Positions 1-10,153 of a DNA stretch of 64,000 nucleotides are shown piece by piece. The translations under genes and the position numbers were made by a program. The DNA lies in contig JAKVBT010000010.1 of the NCBI GenBank assembly GCA_022446905.1, positions 62,001 through 126,000 of the forward strand, written 5' to 3'. The notes below the pieces were generated by a model that was given only the letters and a program-made list of their open reading frames with translations, did not search any database and was not told the DNA's origin. How positions within the stretch are numbered: position 1 is the stretch's first letter; every line of letters starts with the position of its first letter. The stretch comes from Phycisphaerales bacterium (GTDB lineage Bacteria > Planctomycetota > Phycisphaerae > Phycisphaerales > SM1A02).

Positions 1-1
1 C

Positions 2-1168
2 CTTGGCATCCTCCTGATGAACATTAGGACCTTCGCACTTCCGAGTGACGCCTACTCTATGCCCAATATCGCAGGCGCAGAGTCGTCCTTCGACCTGATG
101 GTGTTCTTCACGGGGCATGTGCTCGCTGACATGAAGTTCATGGCCATCTTTTCCTTGTTGTTTGGTGCTGGGGTCGTGATCTTTACTTCGCGTCTCGAGT
201 CGAGAACTGGTCGGAGTGGAGGCATGCACTACCGCCGCATGGTGTGGTTGCTGCTGATTGGTCTGTGTCATGCATGGTTGCTCTGGTACGGGGACATATT
301 GGTGGCCTACGCGTTGTGTGGCATGATTGCCTTTCCCCTCCGGCATATGCGCGGCCGCTGGTTGTTTGTATTGGGATCGATCCTATTATTCATCGGAATG
401 ATTATTCCATGGGGCTTGCTTTCACTTGTAGAACTGGAAGGGCCGAAGGCAATGGCCGAAATGGCCAGTGAACTGGCAGTGACACCAGAATCCCTCGAGT
501 ATGAACGAGCGGCATGGACTGGATCCTGGGCAGACCAGTGGGAGTTGCGCTCCGCATTGGCGGGGATGATCGAGTCCATTGGCTTTTTGGTGTTTGTTAT
601 GTGGCGAACGATTGGACTCATGCTGCTGGGAATGGCCTGCATGCGTTGGAAACTGTTCTCACCTGAGTTCTCTCGCCGCATTTTGCTGGGCTTGCTGATT
701 GGTGGCTTGTTGATTGGCCCGTGGATGACCTGGCAAGGTGTGGTTGCGAATCGCGCCGTGGACTGGAGCCCTGTCGATGTGATGTTCCGCAATGCTGGCT
801 GGAATTACTGGGGAAGTCTGGCCACAGCAGCTGCGTGGGTGGGGCTGGTGCTGTGGTGGTGTCAGTCCGGGGTACTGGCTGTCTGTCGTCGCTGGTTGGC
901 AGCGGTTGGTCGGATGGCGCTGACCAATTATCTGGCTCAATCCATACTTTGTGCACTGCTCTTCTACGGCTATGGAGTCGGCCTCTATGGTCAATTCGGA
1001 TACGCCAGCCAATTGCTCTTTGTGCTTGGGATTTGGGTCATCCAATTGGCGTGGTCGCCATGGTGGCTCAGCCGCTTCCGATTCGGTCCGATGGAGTGGC
1101 TGTGGCGCTCACTGACTTACTGGAAACTCCAGCCGCTCAGGCGTGAACGAGTACACTCCGAGCCGTGA
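2..1168 (+). CDS. DUF418 / YeiB-like multi-pass membrane protein, 5'-truncated by the window edge
   Basis: Frame is open upstream of the listed Met at 17: bases 2-22 read L-G-I-L-L-M-N, the usual 'LGILLMNI' start region of DUF418 proteins. Many TM segments; C-terminal 'ALTNYLAQSI' typical of DUF418. Confidence 0.85.
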   Translation, partial: LGILLMNIRTFALPSDAYSMPNIAGAESSFDLMVFFTGHVLADMKFMAIFSLLFGAGVVIFTSRLESRTGRSGGMHYRRMVWLLLIGLCHAWLLWYGDILVAYALCGMIAFPLRHMRGRWLFVLGSILLFIGMIIPWGLLSLVELEGPKAMAEMASELAVTPESLEYERAAWTGSWADQWELRSALAGMIESIGFLVFVMWRTIGLMLLGMACMRWKLFSPEFSRRILLGLLIGGLLIGPWMTWQGVVANRAVDWSPVDVMFRNAGWNYWGSLATAAAWVGLVLWWCQSGVLAVCRRWLAAVGRMALTNYLAQSILCALLFYGYGVGLYGQFGYASQLLFVLGIWVIQLAWSPWWLSRFRFGPMEWLWRSLTYWKLQPLRRERVHSEP

Positions 1169-1917
1169 ATACGTCCGTCTCTCCATCCCTTGGAGTGCTT
1201 TGCACCGATTTCTACGTCAACCACCGCATGGCGTTGACGCTTGATGTGCCGCGCCGCCGCGAAGCAGTGCTTGACCTCTTCGATCGCATCCGTAAGCAGA
1301 TGCCTGAGTTGGATCGATTCCGGCGCTACGAAGAAGAACTGGCACTTGAATCACCTGAGATCGATGGGCGCTATGCCTGGGTCGCCTTGCAACGCACCAG
1401 TGTGCGTAGTGGTTGGGTCAATCCAGATGATCTGACTGCTCCCTACGAATTGCATCGACTGTTACTTGAAACTGCGCCTTGGTTCCTCTCAATCACGCCG
1501 CTCGATGTTGAAGCAATTGAATTGGTCTTTGGCTTTGATTTGGAAGCAGCAGGGAATCGACACGAGATCATCTATGATGCTCTGCTTCAGGGATGTCCGC
1601 TTGCGGAGGTCATCAGTCAGGATCGTGAACATCTTGCCGATGTACAGCCCTTCCTTGCACTATCGCTGGATGAGCGTGATCGCACCCAGGCCTGTGTGGA
1701 AATCAAGGCACGTGGACAGGTTCGTGACGGACGTCGAAGCGATCGCCCAGAACCGCTGAGTGTCTACCTGACGCTTCGTCGAAATGGTCCATTTCGTGAT
1801 CTCAAAGAAATGCCCGATGTCTTCGGAGTGCTGGCTGGCCATGCCGAACGCATGGTGGAAGACAGAGTTATCCCGAGCATTTTGATGCCGTTGCATGCTC
1901 GCATCGTGCGTGGTTGA
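1165..1917 (+). CDS. hypothetical protein
   Basis: 250-aa ORF overlapping the preceding stop by 4 nt, same strand; no family recognised. Confidence 0.7.
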   Translation: MNTSVSPSLGVLCTDFYVNHRMALTLDVPRRREAVLDLFDRIRKQMPELDRFRRYEEELALESPEIDGRYAWVALQRTSVRSGWVNPDDLTAPYELHRLLLETAPWFLSITPLDVEAIELVFGFDLEAAGNRHEIIYDALLQGCPLAEVISQDREHLADVQPFLALSLDERDRTQACVEIKARGQVRDGRRSDRPEPLSVYLTLRRNGPFRDLKEMPDVFGVLAGHAERMVEDRVIPSILMPLHARIVRG

Positions 1918-1926
1918 TGGCCAAAC

Positions 1927-2859
1927 TCATCTGCCGATCATGTTGTGTACTTGCTGTGGATCTTCGACCTGACGTGTCAGACAGCTGAGCCGGGTTGTTT
2001 CCATTGCAACTGCTGCAGCCAGTGTCGTGCGTGGGATTGCACGCCCTTGGGCAAGGCGTTGAAGATGCCAGGCCGCTAGCGCTCCAGCGGTTGTCCCTTC
2101 CTCTTGGGGGGGAGCTTCTTTGGCATCGCCAGCAGGATCGGTCCAAGACACGCCGCTGTCAGTGACGATGATTCGCCCGCCCTCACCAAGCAAGACTGCT
2201 CGACGAATCCATGACCCGCCTCCGTCACTGACGTTGATGGATGCAGCCTGATCTGTGCCGAAGCGCATCGCCGCCGCAATGTGGCCACTGAGTTCAGCGG
2301 CGGGATCTGCAGAGACCGGATGAGGGCCAGCATGGGATGCCCAGACCTCGTCTGGTTCGCCAATCAAGTGCGTCACCATGTCGACGGCATCCAGTAGCAG
2401 TGCATTGACCGAGGTCTGATAGTCGCCTGCGGTGGCAGAAACATGAATGCACTGAATCGATCCGAAATCTTCCAAGGCCGATTCCACGGTGGGCCATGTC
2501 CGTCCAGCACGCAGCAGCGGAATGAACTGCGCTGGCATGCCACCATCGGGCTCTTGAATTAACTCAGCCAAGGCCCCAGGTGGTGGGGCAGATGTTGCCA
2601 CGGGTTTCTGCACCGTGCGCAGAATGCTTCGTGTATCTGCATCAAGCGCACGCGGTGCGGCGATCCAAACAACATCGCATTCAGCGGTCAGGACGGTGCG
2701 GAGGTCCGCTGAGACGGGTAGGCCGAGGGTGTCAGCGAGAAGCACAGCCCCATTTGGGTCGCCACATCCAATAGAAGCAGCCTCTAGCCCATTGGAGGAC
2801 AGTGTTCTTTGCAAAAGGGGAGCCTGGTCGGCAGCAGCCCAGATGGACACTTTGGTCAT
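1927..2859 (-). CDS. Gfo/Idh/MocA-like oxidoreductase (Rossmann fold) protein
   Basis: 310-aa ORF; pattern 'ECDVVWIAAPRALDADTRSILRTVQKPVATSAPP' and 'LLLDAVDMVTHLIGEPDEVWAS' resembles the MocA family. Confidence 0.6.
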   Translation of the reverse strand: MTKVSIWAAADQAPLLQRTLSSNGLEAASIGCGDPNGAVLLADTLGLPVSADLRTVLTAECDVVWIAAPRALDADTRSILRTVQKPVATSAPPPGALAELIQEPDGGMPAQFIPLLRAGRTWPTVESALEDFGSIQCIHVSATAGDYQTSVNALLLDAVDMVTHLIGEPDEVWASHAGPHPVSADPAAELSGHIAAAMRFGTDQAASINVSDGGGSWIRRAVLLGEGGRIIVTDSGVSWTDPAGDAKEAPPQEEGTTAGALAAWHLQRLAQGRAIPRTTLAAAVAMETTRLSCLTRQVEDPQQVHNMIGR

Positions 2860-2905
2860 GGGCGGAGCGTACGCGATGTCGTGTCAGCCGTCGAGGCTAC
2901 AATGC

Positions 2906-3294
<389 letters not shown>

Positions 3295-3297
3295 GAA

Positions 3298-3327
3298 CGG
3301 CGGGGCGGGCGAAAGCCCGCCTCGCCG
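3298..3327 (+). terminator. GC-rich 13-bp hairpin with GAAA tetraloop downstream of rnpB
   Basis: cggcggggcgggc-gaaa-gcccgcctcgccg, 13 bp with one G.U; no clear U tract follows. Confidence 0.55.
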
Positions 3328-3346
3328 GCTTGTGGCGTTATGAGTT

Positions 3347-5275
3347 CTACTCGCCGCGTCCCCGAAGTGTCACCGGGAGCTCCATGGTCTCCTCATCGCG
3401 AATGATCGTGAGCACCACTTCGTCGCCAGGGTCATGGGCACGAAGCCGATCCATGAGGTCGCGACCACCCTCGAGAGTCGTGTCATCCCACGAAATAATG
3501 AGATCACCCTCGAGCAAGCCTGCAGCATGTGCGCTGGTTCCATCAATCACAGCGTCGACTAGAACGCCAGACCGTGTGGAAGCCGAGTAGGAAGGCATGA
3601 TTCCCAGTCGCACCCTGGCTCCTGTTCGACGTGCTTGCGTACCAGTTGTGGTATCGACCCATGTCAGACGATCTGGATCGTGCATGACTTCATCCAAGAT
3701 GGCTTCGGATAAATCGATGATGTCAAGCGTGCCTTCTGGATTGACTCGCCACGCTAGATCTTCAGGGGTGTGATAGTCGTCATGGATACCGGTGAAGAAG
3801 AACAGTACTGGAACGCCTTCACGGAAAAAGTTGCTGTGATCTGACGGGCCCAGCCCACTTGGTGTTGCTGAAACCTTCAGGCCCGAGGGCTCTACCAGTC
3901 GGGGAAGCATTTCGTCAAACTCTTCGGCAGTACCAGTTCCATTGAGGGCCACTTGGCTTCCTCGCACACGTCCCATCATGTCGAAGTTAAACATGAAGTT
4001 GACATCATCCAGATCCATGGTTGGGTTGGTCACAAAATATTGTGAACCATGCAGCCCTGCTTCTTCGCCGCCGAAGCCAATGAACATTGCAGATCGCCGA
4101 GGCTGGGTGCCCAGTCCTGATGTGCGGGACAATCGATCAGCAAGCACCAGCATGGTTGCGATACCTGAGGCATTGTCATCAGCGCCAGGATGAATGCGAT
4201 TGTCATTGGGTGTTCGAGAACCGGTGTATCCCTTCCCGAGATGGTCATAGTGGCCGCCGATGATGACCCATTCGTCGGCGAGGTCGCCTTGGCCAGGAAT
4301 GACGCCGCCGACATTGTGGGTGCGGTAGACCCGATCAGTTACTTCGGTCGAGACTGTGATTGGACGATCATCACGGCCGAACACAACCCCTGACTCCCCT
4401 TGGTTAGCCGACGCTTGCATTGATTCCAGTGATGTATCACCATGGGTACTGGTGAGTATGTCTTCTGCTGCTTCAGAACTGATATGCAGAATCGGAATCT
4501 CCAGCATGGGCCGGAAACCAGCGGAAGATTCTGGAGACTCCAGGCCACTGCGACCATCTTGAGCACCAATTGGATTCACCAATAAAATCGCGGCGGCGCC
4601 GCGATTGCTCACGGCGTCCATCTTTGTCCGCATCGTGCTGTGGGATGAGAAGCCACTGTTGGACCACTGGCTGCGCCCTTCCTCATTGAGGGGTTCGTAT
4701 CGAAGCAGGATGGCGATGTGTCCAGTGAGGTCGTCATCTTCTTGAAACGAGGAGTATCCGTTTGGCCCATCGTCAACGCCGTAACCGACGAACGCTACTG
4801 GGGCTGTCAGTGTGCCACTGCCACTGTTGGCTAGGACATCAAAGTCTTCGCCGCGACGCATCATCACATCATCAAGCGTCAAATCAGCACGCTGTACTTC
4901 GATGCCGTTACGAAGTGAGAAGGTGAATGGTTGAAGCCATGCATCGGGGGACTTTTGGTCGCCAAAAGCAGGCTGTAGGCCAGCGCGGTCCATGTACCAG
5001 ATCATGTATTCAGCAGCAAGTTCATCACCACGTGTGCCGGGTTGGCGTCCACCCAGCCACGGATTCGCCAGCGTCTGAATGTGCTGGTACCAGATGGCTG
5101 CATCGGGATGAAGACCATCAAAATATGCGCCGATGTTGAACTCATCCGGACCCCATTCGGGTTCGAAGTCGGTGACCCCACCTTCTGCGGGCACGATGAC
5201 ACCAGAAGGGGCATTCTCTTGGGCAAGCACAGAGACTGGCGTGGAGAGCAGAACACAGCACAACAGACAACGCAT
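3347..5275 (-). CDS. secreted M28-family zinc peptidase with C-terminal PDZ domain
   Basis: 'IIGGHYDHLGKG', 'HPGADDNASGIATMLVLADRL', 'FGGEEAGLHGSQYFV', 'SDHSNFFREGVPVLFFFTGIHDDYHTPEDL'; PDZ-like tail 'GTSAHAAGLLEGDLIISWDDTTLEGGRDLMDRL'. Start moved to the signal-peptide Met 'MRCLLCCVLLSTPVSVLAQ' (5275). Confidence 0.9.
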   Translation of the reverse strand: MRCLLCCVLLSTPVSVLAQENAPSGVIVPAEGGVTDFEPEWGPDEFNIGAYFDGLHPDAAIWYQHIQTLANPWLGGRQPGTRGDELAAEYMIWYMDRAGLQPAFGDQKSPDAWLQPFTFSLRNGIEVQRADLTLDDVMMRRGEDFDVLANSGSGTLTAPVAFVGYGVDDGPNGYSSFQEDDDLTGHIAILLRYEPLNEEGRSQWSNSGFSSHSTMRTKMDAVSNRGAAAILLVNPIGAQDGRSGLESPESSAGFRPMLEIPILHISSEAAEDILTSTHGDTSLESMQASANQGESGVVFGRDDRPITVSTEVTDRVYRTHNVGGVIPGQGDLADEWVIIGGHYDHLGKGYTGSRTPNDNRIHPGADDNASGIATMLVLADRLSRTSGLGTQPRRSAMFIGFGGEEAGLHGSQYFVTNPTMDLDDVNFMFNFDMMGRVRGSQVALNGTGTAEEFDEMLPRLVEPSGLKVSATPSGLGPSDHSNFFREGVPVLFFFTGIHDDYHTPEDLAWRVNPEGTLDIIDLSEAILDEVMHDPDRLTWVDTTTGTQARRTGARVRLGIMPSYSASTRSGVLVDAVIDGTSAHAAGLLEGDLIISWDDTTLEGGRDLMDRLRAHDPGDEVVLTIIRDEETMELPVTLRGRGE

Positions 5276-5349
5276 AGGGGACTCCTTGAGACGCGAAACA
5301 CCGCGCGAATTCCCATGGTATGTGGCGCTGGTGTTACATGTCGTTTGGC

Positions 5350-5835
5350 CTAGAACCACCAGCTGGTAAAGAGTCCGGCTCCAAGGCCTGCGAAAAAGCC
5401 AGCAGCGAGATCATCCAGCAACACACCCCAACCCCTGGGCACTTGTTGAAGTGTCCCGATTGGGGGCGGTTTGGCTATATCAAGTAGCCGAAAGAGCACA
5501 AAGGCAATCACTGTGGTCCAGATCACGTTCGGCCAGGCACAGGCCTCGGGTGCTATTGCCAGAGCAATCAGCAGGCACAGGGACATGCCGGATACTTCGT
5601 CAATGACGACTGCCCCGGGATCGGTTTGACCAAAATGGACCGCATACCACGGGGCGAGCATGACACAGAGGATGCCCGCGAAAACGGTCAGGGCAGCAAG
5701 CATCAGGAGGGTTGGAGTCGGACCGGATGAAGCCATCGCCATGGTCAATGCCACTGGAGGCAGCGACCCCCACGTGCCAGGGGCTGGACGAAGCAGGCCC
5801 AAACCGCCTGCTGTCGACAGCAGCAGGCGGGTCAT
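5350..5835 (-). CDS. pgpA: phosphatidylglycerophosphatase A
   Basis: Starts at 'MTRLLLSTAGGLGLLRPAPGTWGSLPPV', with 'DPGAVVIDEVSGM' and 'KPPPIGTLQQVPRGWGVLLDDLAAG' signatures. The listed ORF extends upstream into pgsA. Confidence 0.9.
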   Translation of the reverse strand: MTRLLLSTAGGLGLLRPAPGTWGSLPPVALTMAMASSGPTPTLLMLAALTVFAGILCVMLAPWYAVHFGQTDPGAVVIDEVSGMSLCLLIALAIAPEACAWPNVIWTTVIAFVLFRLLDIAKPPPIGTLQQVPRGWGVLLDDLAAGFFAGLGAGLFTSWWF

Positions 5836-6476
5836 ACGGGGTCCTTCTGACGCATCAGTTGTGGGATGGCCATGGCATATGGAATGCCAGAAAGGACGGT
5901 CACCAGCACCGTGATCCAGATCAAAGTCTGAATGGCCCAGGCGGACCATTCGTGCATGGCTGGGGGGGCGACGGCAATCAAACCCAGCACGATTGGAATA
6001 ACAGTAGCTTGCAACACCATCTTGGCCTTGCCAGTCCAGGATGCCCCAAAGGCGATTCCGGCTGACTCTGCCACGCCTCGTGCACTGGTCACAAAGAGTT
6101 CCCGCCCGAGCATGATCACCACCATCCAAGGCATCACCCCCGTGGCATTGGTGATCCAATGCCCTGATTGAGTCCATTCAGGAACTTCAAATCGTGCCCC
6201 AGACATCATCACGAAGGCGCCAATCACGAGCAGTTTGTCGCAAAAAGGATCCATGACCCGACCAAAAGCGGACACAACCTGCCAGCGTCGGGCGAGGTAT
6301 CCGTCCAGAAAGTCGGTGATGGCAGCAACGATGAAGAGGCCAGTTGCAATCCATAGCCAGAAAACGCCCTGATTGGGGCTGTGGTAGTTGCTCACAGCAA
6401 TGAAGAACATCACAGCCATGAGCCCACGAATCATGGTCAGCAGATTCGGGAGTTGAGCATGGCGGCCCGTGGTCAT
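5832..6476 (-). CDS. pgsA: CDP-diacylglycerol--glycerol-3-phosphate 3-phosphatidyltransferase
   Basis: CDP-alcohol phosphatidyltransferase motif 'TDFLDGYLARRWQVVSAFGRVMDPFCDKLLV'; overlaps pgpA by ATGA. Confidence 0.93.
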   Translation of the reverse strand: MTTGRHAQLPNLLTMIRGLMAVMFFIAVSNYHSPNQGVFWLWIATGLFIVAAITDFLDGYLARRWQVVSAFGRVMDPFCDKLLVIGAFVMMSGARFEVPEWTQSGHWITNATGVMPWMVVIMLGRELFVTSARGVAESAGIAFGASWTGKAKMVLQATVIPIVLGLIAVAPPAMHEWSAWAIQTLIWITVLVTVLSGIPYAMAIPQLMRQKDPV

Positions 6477-6681
6477 AGGAGCGATCCTACCCGGAGGTGA
6501 GATCGGATCGGTCCAAACCGGATTGCAAGGAGTTGTGGCCCCTCCGGCGGGGGAGTCCAGAGGGCTTCAGGGGGCTTCAAGAAGGGCTTCTGCTTGCTCA
6601 AGTGATCACGGCAACCTATTCTCCGCATCTTTCAGAAGGGTCCTGTTTCCCTCTGCTTGCCCCCAGCCAACAAGGCCTCGG

Positions 6682-7644
6682 ATGCCCACCATCCTTCCCT
6701 ACATCGCCACAGCTGCCTCAGCTATTGGACTTCTGCTGGTATTGGCCAGCACTCAGCGGGTATTCCGACTGATTGGTTCAGCAGTCGGGTTGGCTGGACT
6801 GGCGTGGCTGCTGTGGTTGGCCTCATCCTTAGGCGATGGCATTGGGGATGTGGCTACTGAAGTCTTCTTCTTAGTTTTTGCAGCGCTTGCTGTGACCTCA
6901 GCGGTGCGTATGGTCAGTGGGGTCAAGCCGGTGTACTCGGCACTCTTTTTCGTGCTGGTCATCATGGCTGTATGCGGCATGCTGGTAGTCCTTGAGGCAT
7001 TCTTTATTGCCTTCTCACTTGTGATTGTCTATGCGGGGGCCATCCTGATCACTTACATGTTTGTGTTGATGCTGGCTCAGCAAGCTTCAGACACTGAACA
7101 TGAATCAGAGATTCCACAGTACGACCGCGCCCCACGCGATCCTGTATCCGGTGTGATCGTGGCCGCAATCTTTATGAGCATCATCGTCACGGCCGTCTTC
7201 CCAGCTATTTCACAAATGACGCCTGCCAGTGCAGCCGATCGAGCGCAATCACAGGCGGATCTTTTGGCACGGCTTCCCCGGCAATGGGCCTCGAGTGTTG
7301 ACGGAGCGCCAGAGGATGTGGTCTGGCCCAAGACAACGCAGGAGGCGATGGGTGCAATCAAGGTTGGTGTGGACGGTCTGGTCTTCCAAGGCGTAACCAG
7401 TAGCGGTCAGACTTTCAATGCGCCAATCGATCGCCTTCCCGGGAATACCCAGCATGTGGGCTGGTCATTGGTGGCATCATTCCCTGCCAGTTTGGAACTG
7501 GCCGGCGTGATTTTGCTTATGGCCATGTTTGGCGCTGTGGTACTTGCTCGTCGGCAGGTTGAACACGCGGATGAAGCTTTGGCAGCCTCTGTTGGTGATA
7601 CGCATGCAGGCTTTGAGGACGATAGTCCAGAGGCTGGGCTATGA
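6682..7644 (+). CDS. nuoJ: NADH-quinone oxidoreductase subunit J
   Basis: 'LVIVYAGAILITYMFVLMLAQQ' signature; first of nuoJKLMN. Likely start 'MPTILPYIATAA' at 6682. Confidence 0.9.
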   Translation: MPTILPYIATAASAIGLLLVLASTQRVFRLIGSAVGLAGLAWLLWLASSLGDGIGDVATEVFFLVFAALAVTSAVRMVSGVKPVYSALFFVLVIMAVCGMLVVLEAFFIAFSLVIVYAGAILITYMFVLMLAQQASDTEHESEIPQYDRAPRDPVSGVIVAAIFMSIIVTAVFPAISQMTPASAADRAQSQADLLARLPRQWASSVDGAPEDVVWPKTTQEAMGAIKVGVDGLVFQGVTSSGQTFNAPIDRLPGNTQHVGWSLVASFPASLELAGVILLMAMFGAVVLARRQVEHADEALAASVGDTHAGFEDDSPEAGL

Positions 7645-7970
7645 CCATGGTGGCCACAGCTATGGCGGGAGGATCACTTGCGCAGTACCTCATTATCAGC
7701 GGGGTATTGATGTCGATCGGTCTGGCCGGATTTTTGACCCGTCGCAACCTCATTGTGATGTTCCTGTGTACAGAATTAATGTTCCAGGGCGTTGTCATTG
7801 CCATGGTGGCCTTCAGTCGATGGCACTGGGAGGTATCTGGGCAGGTCTTTGTCATCTTTATTTTGACCGTAGCGGCAGCTGAGGCTGCCTTGGCCTTGGC
7901 GCTAGTCGTGTTGTTGTACCGCCGCCGTGACACTCTAGATGCAGAAGCTTGGACGGAGTTGCGCGAATGA
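7641..7970 (+). CDS. nuoK: NADH-quinone oxidoreductase subunit K
   Basis: 109 aa, 3 TM; 'FLTRRNLIVMFLCTELMFQGV' and 'VFVIFILTVAAAEAALALALVVLLYRRR'. Confidence 0.95.
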   Translation: MTMVATAMAGGSLAQYLIISGVLMSIGLAGFLTRRNLIVMFLCTELMFQGVVIAMVAFSRWHWEVSGQVFVIFILTVAAAEAALALALVVLLYRRRDTLDAEAWTELRE

Positions 7971-10153
7971 CTGTCTCGATGTTGAACATCCTGCAGTCAG
8001 CAGTCGGTGTGCCGGCTGTTCCGATGGACCAAGTCGTGGTAGCCACTGATTTGCGATGGGCCGGCATCATCCTGCTGCTGCCACTGCTGTCGCTATTGCT
8101 GTGCGGATTGTGTGCTGCGATGCGGGTCAAATCCAAACTTCCCGCATGGTGCACCGTGGCCTGCTTGGCAGGTTCGTTTGTGCTTTCCGTGCTGCTCTAT
8201 GTGAACTACAACCCACCAGGTGAAGTGATTCCGCTGCTTTCTTGGATGAACTTGAGTTGGGGCGATGGGGCTTTGAACTCGTTCTCTGCCAACTTCGCGC
8301 TCTATATCGATTCATTGTCGCTGTTGTGGATCATGTTCGTGACTGGTTTAGGCACGTTGATCGCGTATTACGCCAGTGAATACATGGAGCCCGACCTTGG
8401 CAAGGGCTATGCGCGGTTCTTTGCGGGTGTCAGCGTCTTTCTCTTTGCCATGTTGGCGCTGGTGCTCAGTGACAACTTGGTCATGTTGTATCTGGGGTGG
8501 GAAGGTGTCGGCTTCGCCTCCTACTGGCTGATTGGCTACTACTACACCCGACCTGCTGCAGTCGCTGCTGCCAAGAAGGCCTTTATCGTCAACCGCATTG
8601 GTGACCTTGGTCTTGCTTTGGCCGTCTACCTGATCTGGACGACGTTCGGTACGGTGCAGTACGACGAGTTAATGACGGTGCTCGAATCACACAGTTGGCG
8701 TGCCGAGTTTGAGGGATGGACCATTTCGGCCATCCCATTCCTGCTGATGCTTGCAGCATTTGGCAAGTCGGCCCAATTGCCCTTGTATGTCTGGCTGCCC
8801 GATGCCATGGAAGGCCCCACGCCAGTGTCGGCACTCATCCATGCTGCAACGATGGTCACTGCTGGCATTTACTTGGTGGCTCGTACCTACCCGCTTTTCT
8901 TGTTGGAGCCAGTGTCGCTGCATGTGGTGGCTTGGGTGGGTGGCTTGACGGCGTTGTTAGCGGCCACGATCGGCATGGCGCAATACGACATCAAGCGCAT
9001 CATGGCTTACTCCACGGTGTCGCAGTTGGGATATATGTTCCTTGGACTTGGTGTTCTGACCACCTATGGGGCGGCATACCACGTATTCACGCACGCGTTC
9101 TTTAAGGCAGTGTTGTTCCTTACGTGTGGCGCGATTATGCACGGTTTTGCCGGGCAGTTGGATCTTCGAAAACTATCTGGACTCCGCCACATGAAGGGCT
9201 GGCGCATTACATCATGGACGATGTTGATTGGCTGTCTCTGTTTGGCTGGGTTCCCGTTGACCAGTGGGTACTTCTCGAAGGACGCCATTCTGGCCGAAGC
9301 TTTTGTGACACAAGGCCCAGGATTTGAGATCCTTGGGTGGATCGCTATTTTGACTGCGGGCTTGACGGCGTATTACACCTTCCGAGTGTGGTTCCGGGTC
9401 TGCGCAGGACCTGTGTCATATGAGCCCGGTGATGAGTTGCATGACGATCATGGAGATCATGGGCATGGTGATTTTCACCCGCACGCGCCACGCTTCGCCA
9501 TCAATTCAGTACTCGTGGTGATTGCCGTTGGCGCTTTGGTAGCTGCGACTCCGTACTTCATGAGCAACAAGGCCGACGCCAATATTGCTGGAGGTTGGGT
9601 CGCCGACATGGTGCATGACTCCACCGCCCGGGCTGGTCTGCCTGGGTTGGCTGAGTCGCAGCATCCTCATTCTGAAGAGGTATCGCATGGGGCACATGAA
9701 CATCCCACGCTCTTTGGCATGGATCCACACAAGGCGATGTACTTTGTGTCTGGAGCTGTTGGGCTGATTGGCATTCTGCTTGCGGCCTATTTGCATCTTT
9801 GGAAACGCAAATCTGCCGATGCCCTGCGTGGATGGCTATTGGCCCGCGGATGGATTGCGTGGTTGCCGCGTGCGATGGAACGCAAGTGGTATGTGGATGA
9901 GCTCTACCACGCACTTGTCCGAGCGCCACTCTGGATTCTGGGGCACATTTGCTACGCCTTTGATCGCTTCATTATTGATGCAGTAATTGTCGACGGAACT
10001 GCTCGAGTTCCACGACTGATAGCGCGATGGCTGCAGCCCTTGCAGAGCGGTGCGGTTCAGTCACATGCGGTCGTGATGATTGGTGGTGTGGGCATCATCG
10101 TGCTCTTATTGGCACTGTGTTTGCGATTTGAGTGGCTGGGAGTTGTTCTCTGA
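7967..10153 (+). CDS. nuoL: NADH-quinone oxidoreductase subunit L
   Basis: 'LYLGWEGVGFASYWLIGYYY', 'WLPDAMEGPTPVSALIHAATMVTAGIYLVAR', 'GFPLTSGYFSKDAIL'; start overlaps nuoK stop (atga). Confidence 0.97.
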   Translation: MTVSMLNILQSAVGVPAVPMDQVVVATDLRWAGIILLLPLLSLLLCGLCAAMRVKSKLPAWCTVACLAGSFVLSVLLYVNYNPPGEVIPLLSWMNLSWGDGALNSFSANFALYIDSLSLLWIMFVTGLGTLIAYYASEYMEPDLGKGYARFFAGVSVFLFAMLALVLSDNLVMLYLGWEGVGFASYWLIGYYYTRPAAVAAAKKAFIVNRIGDLGLALAVYLIWTTFGTVQYDELMTVLESHSWRAEFEGWTISAIPFLLMLAAFGKSAQLPLYVWLPDAMEGPTPVSALIHAATMVTAGIYLVARTYPLFLLEPVSLHVVAWVGGLTALLAATIGMAQYDIKRIMAYSTVSQLGYMFLGLGVLTTYGAAYHVFTHAFFKAVLFLTCGAIMHGFAGQLDLRKLSGLRHMKGWRITSWTMLIGCLCLAGFPLTSGYFSKDAILAEAFVTQGPGFEILGWIAILTAGLTAYYTFRVWFRVCAGPVSYEPGDELHDDHGDHGHGDFHPHAPRFAINSVLVVIAVGALVAATPYFMSNKADANIAGGWVADMVHDSTARAGLPGLAESQHPHSEEVSHGAHEHPTLFGMDPHKAMYFVSGAVGLIGILLAAYLHLWKRKSADALRGWLLARGWIAWLPRAMERKWYVDELYHALVRAPLWILGHICYAFDRFIIDAVIVDGTARVPRLIARWLQPLQSGAVQSHAVVMIGGVGIIVLLLALCLRFEWLGVVL

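Noticed and set aside
5836-6177. N-terminal extension of the 5350-6177 ORF
   Set aside because: Overlaps pgsA in another frame; pgpA homology begins at Met 5835 with ATGA coupling.
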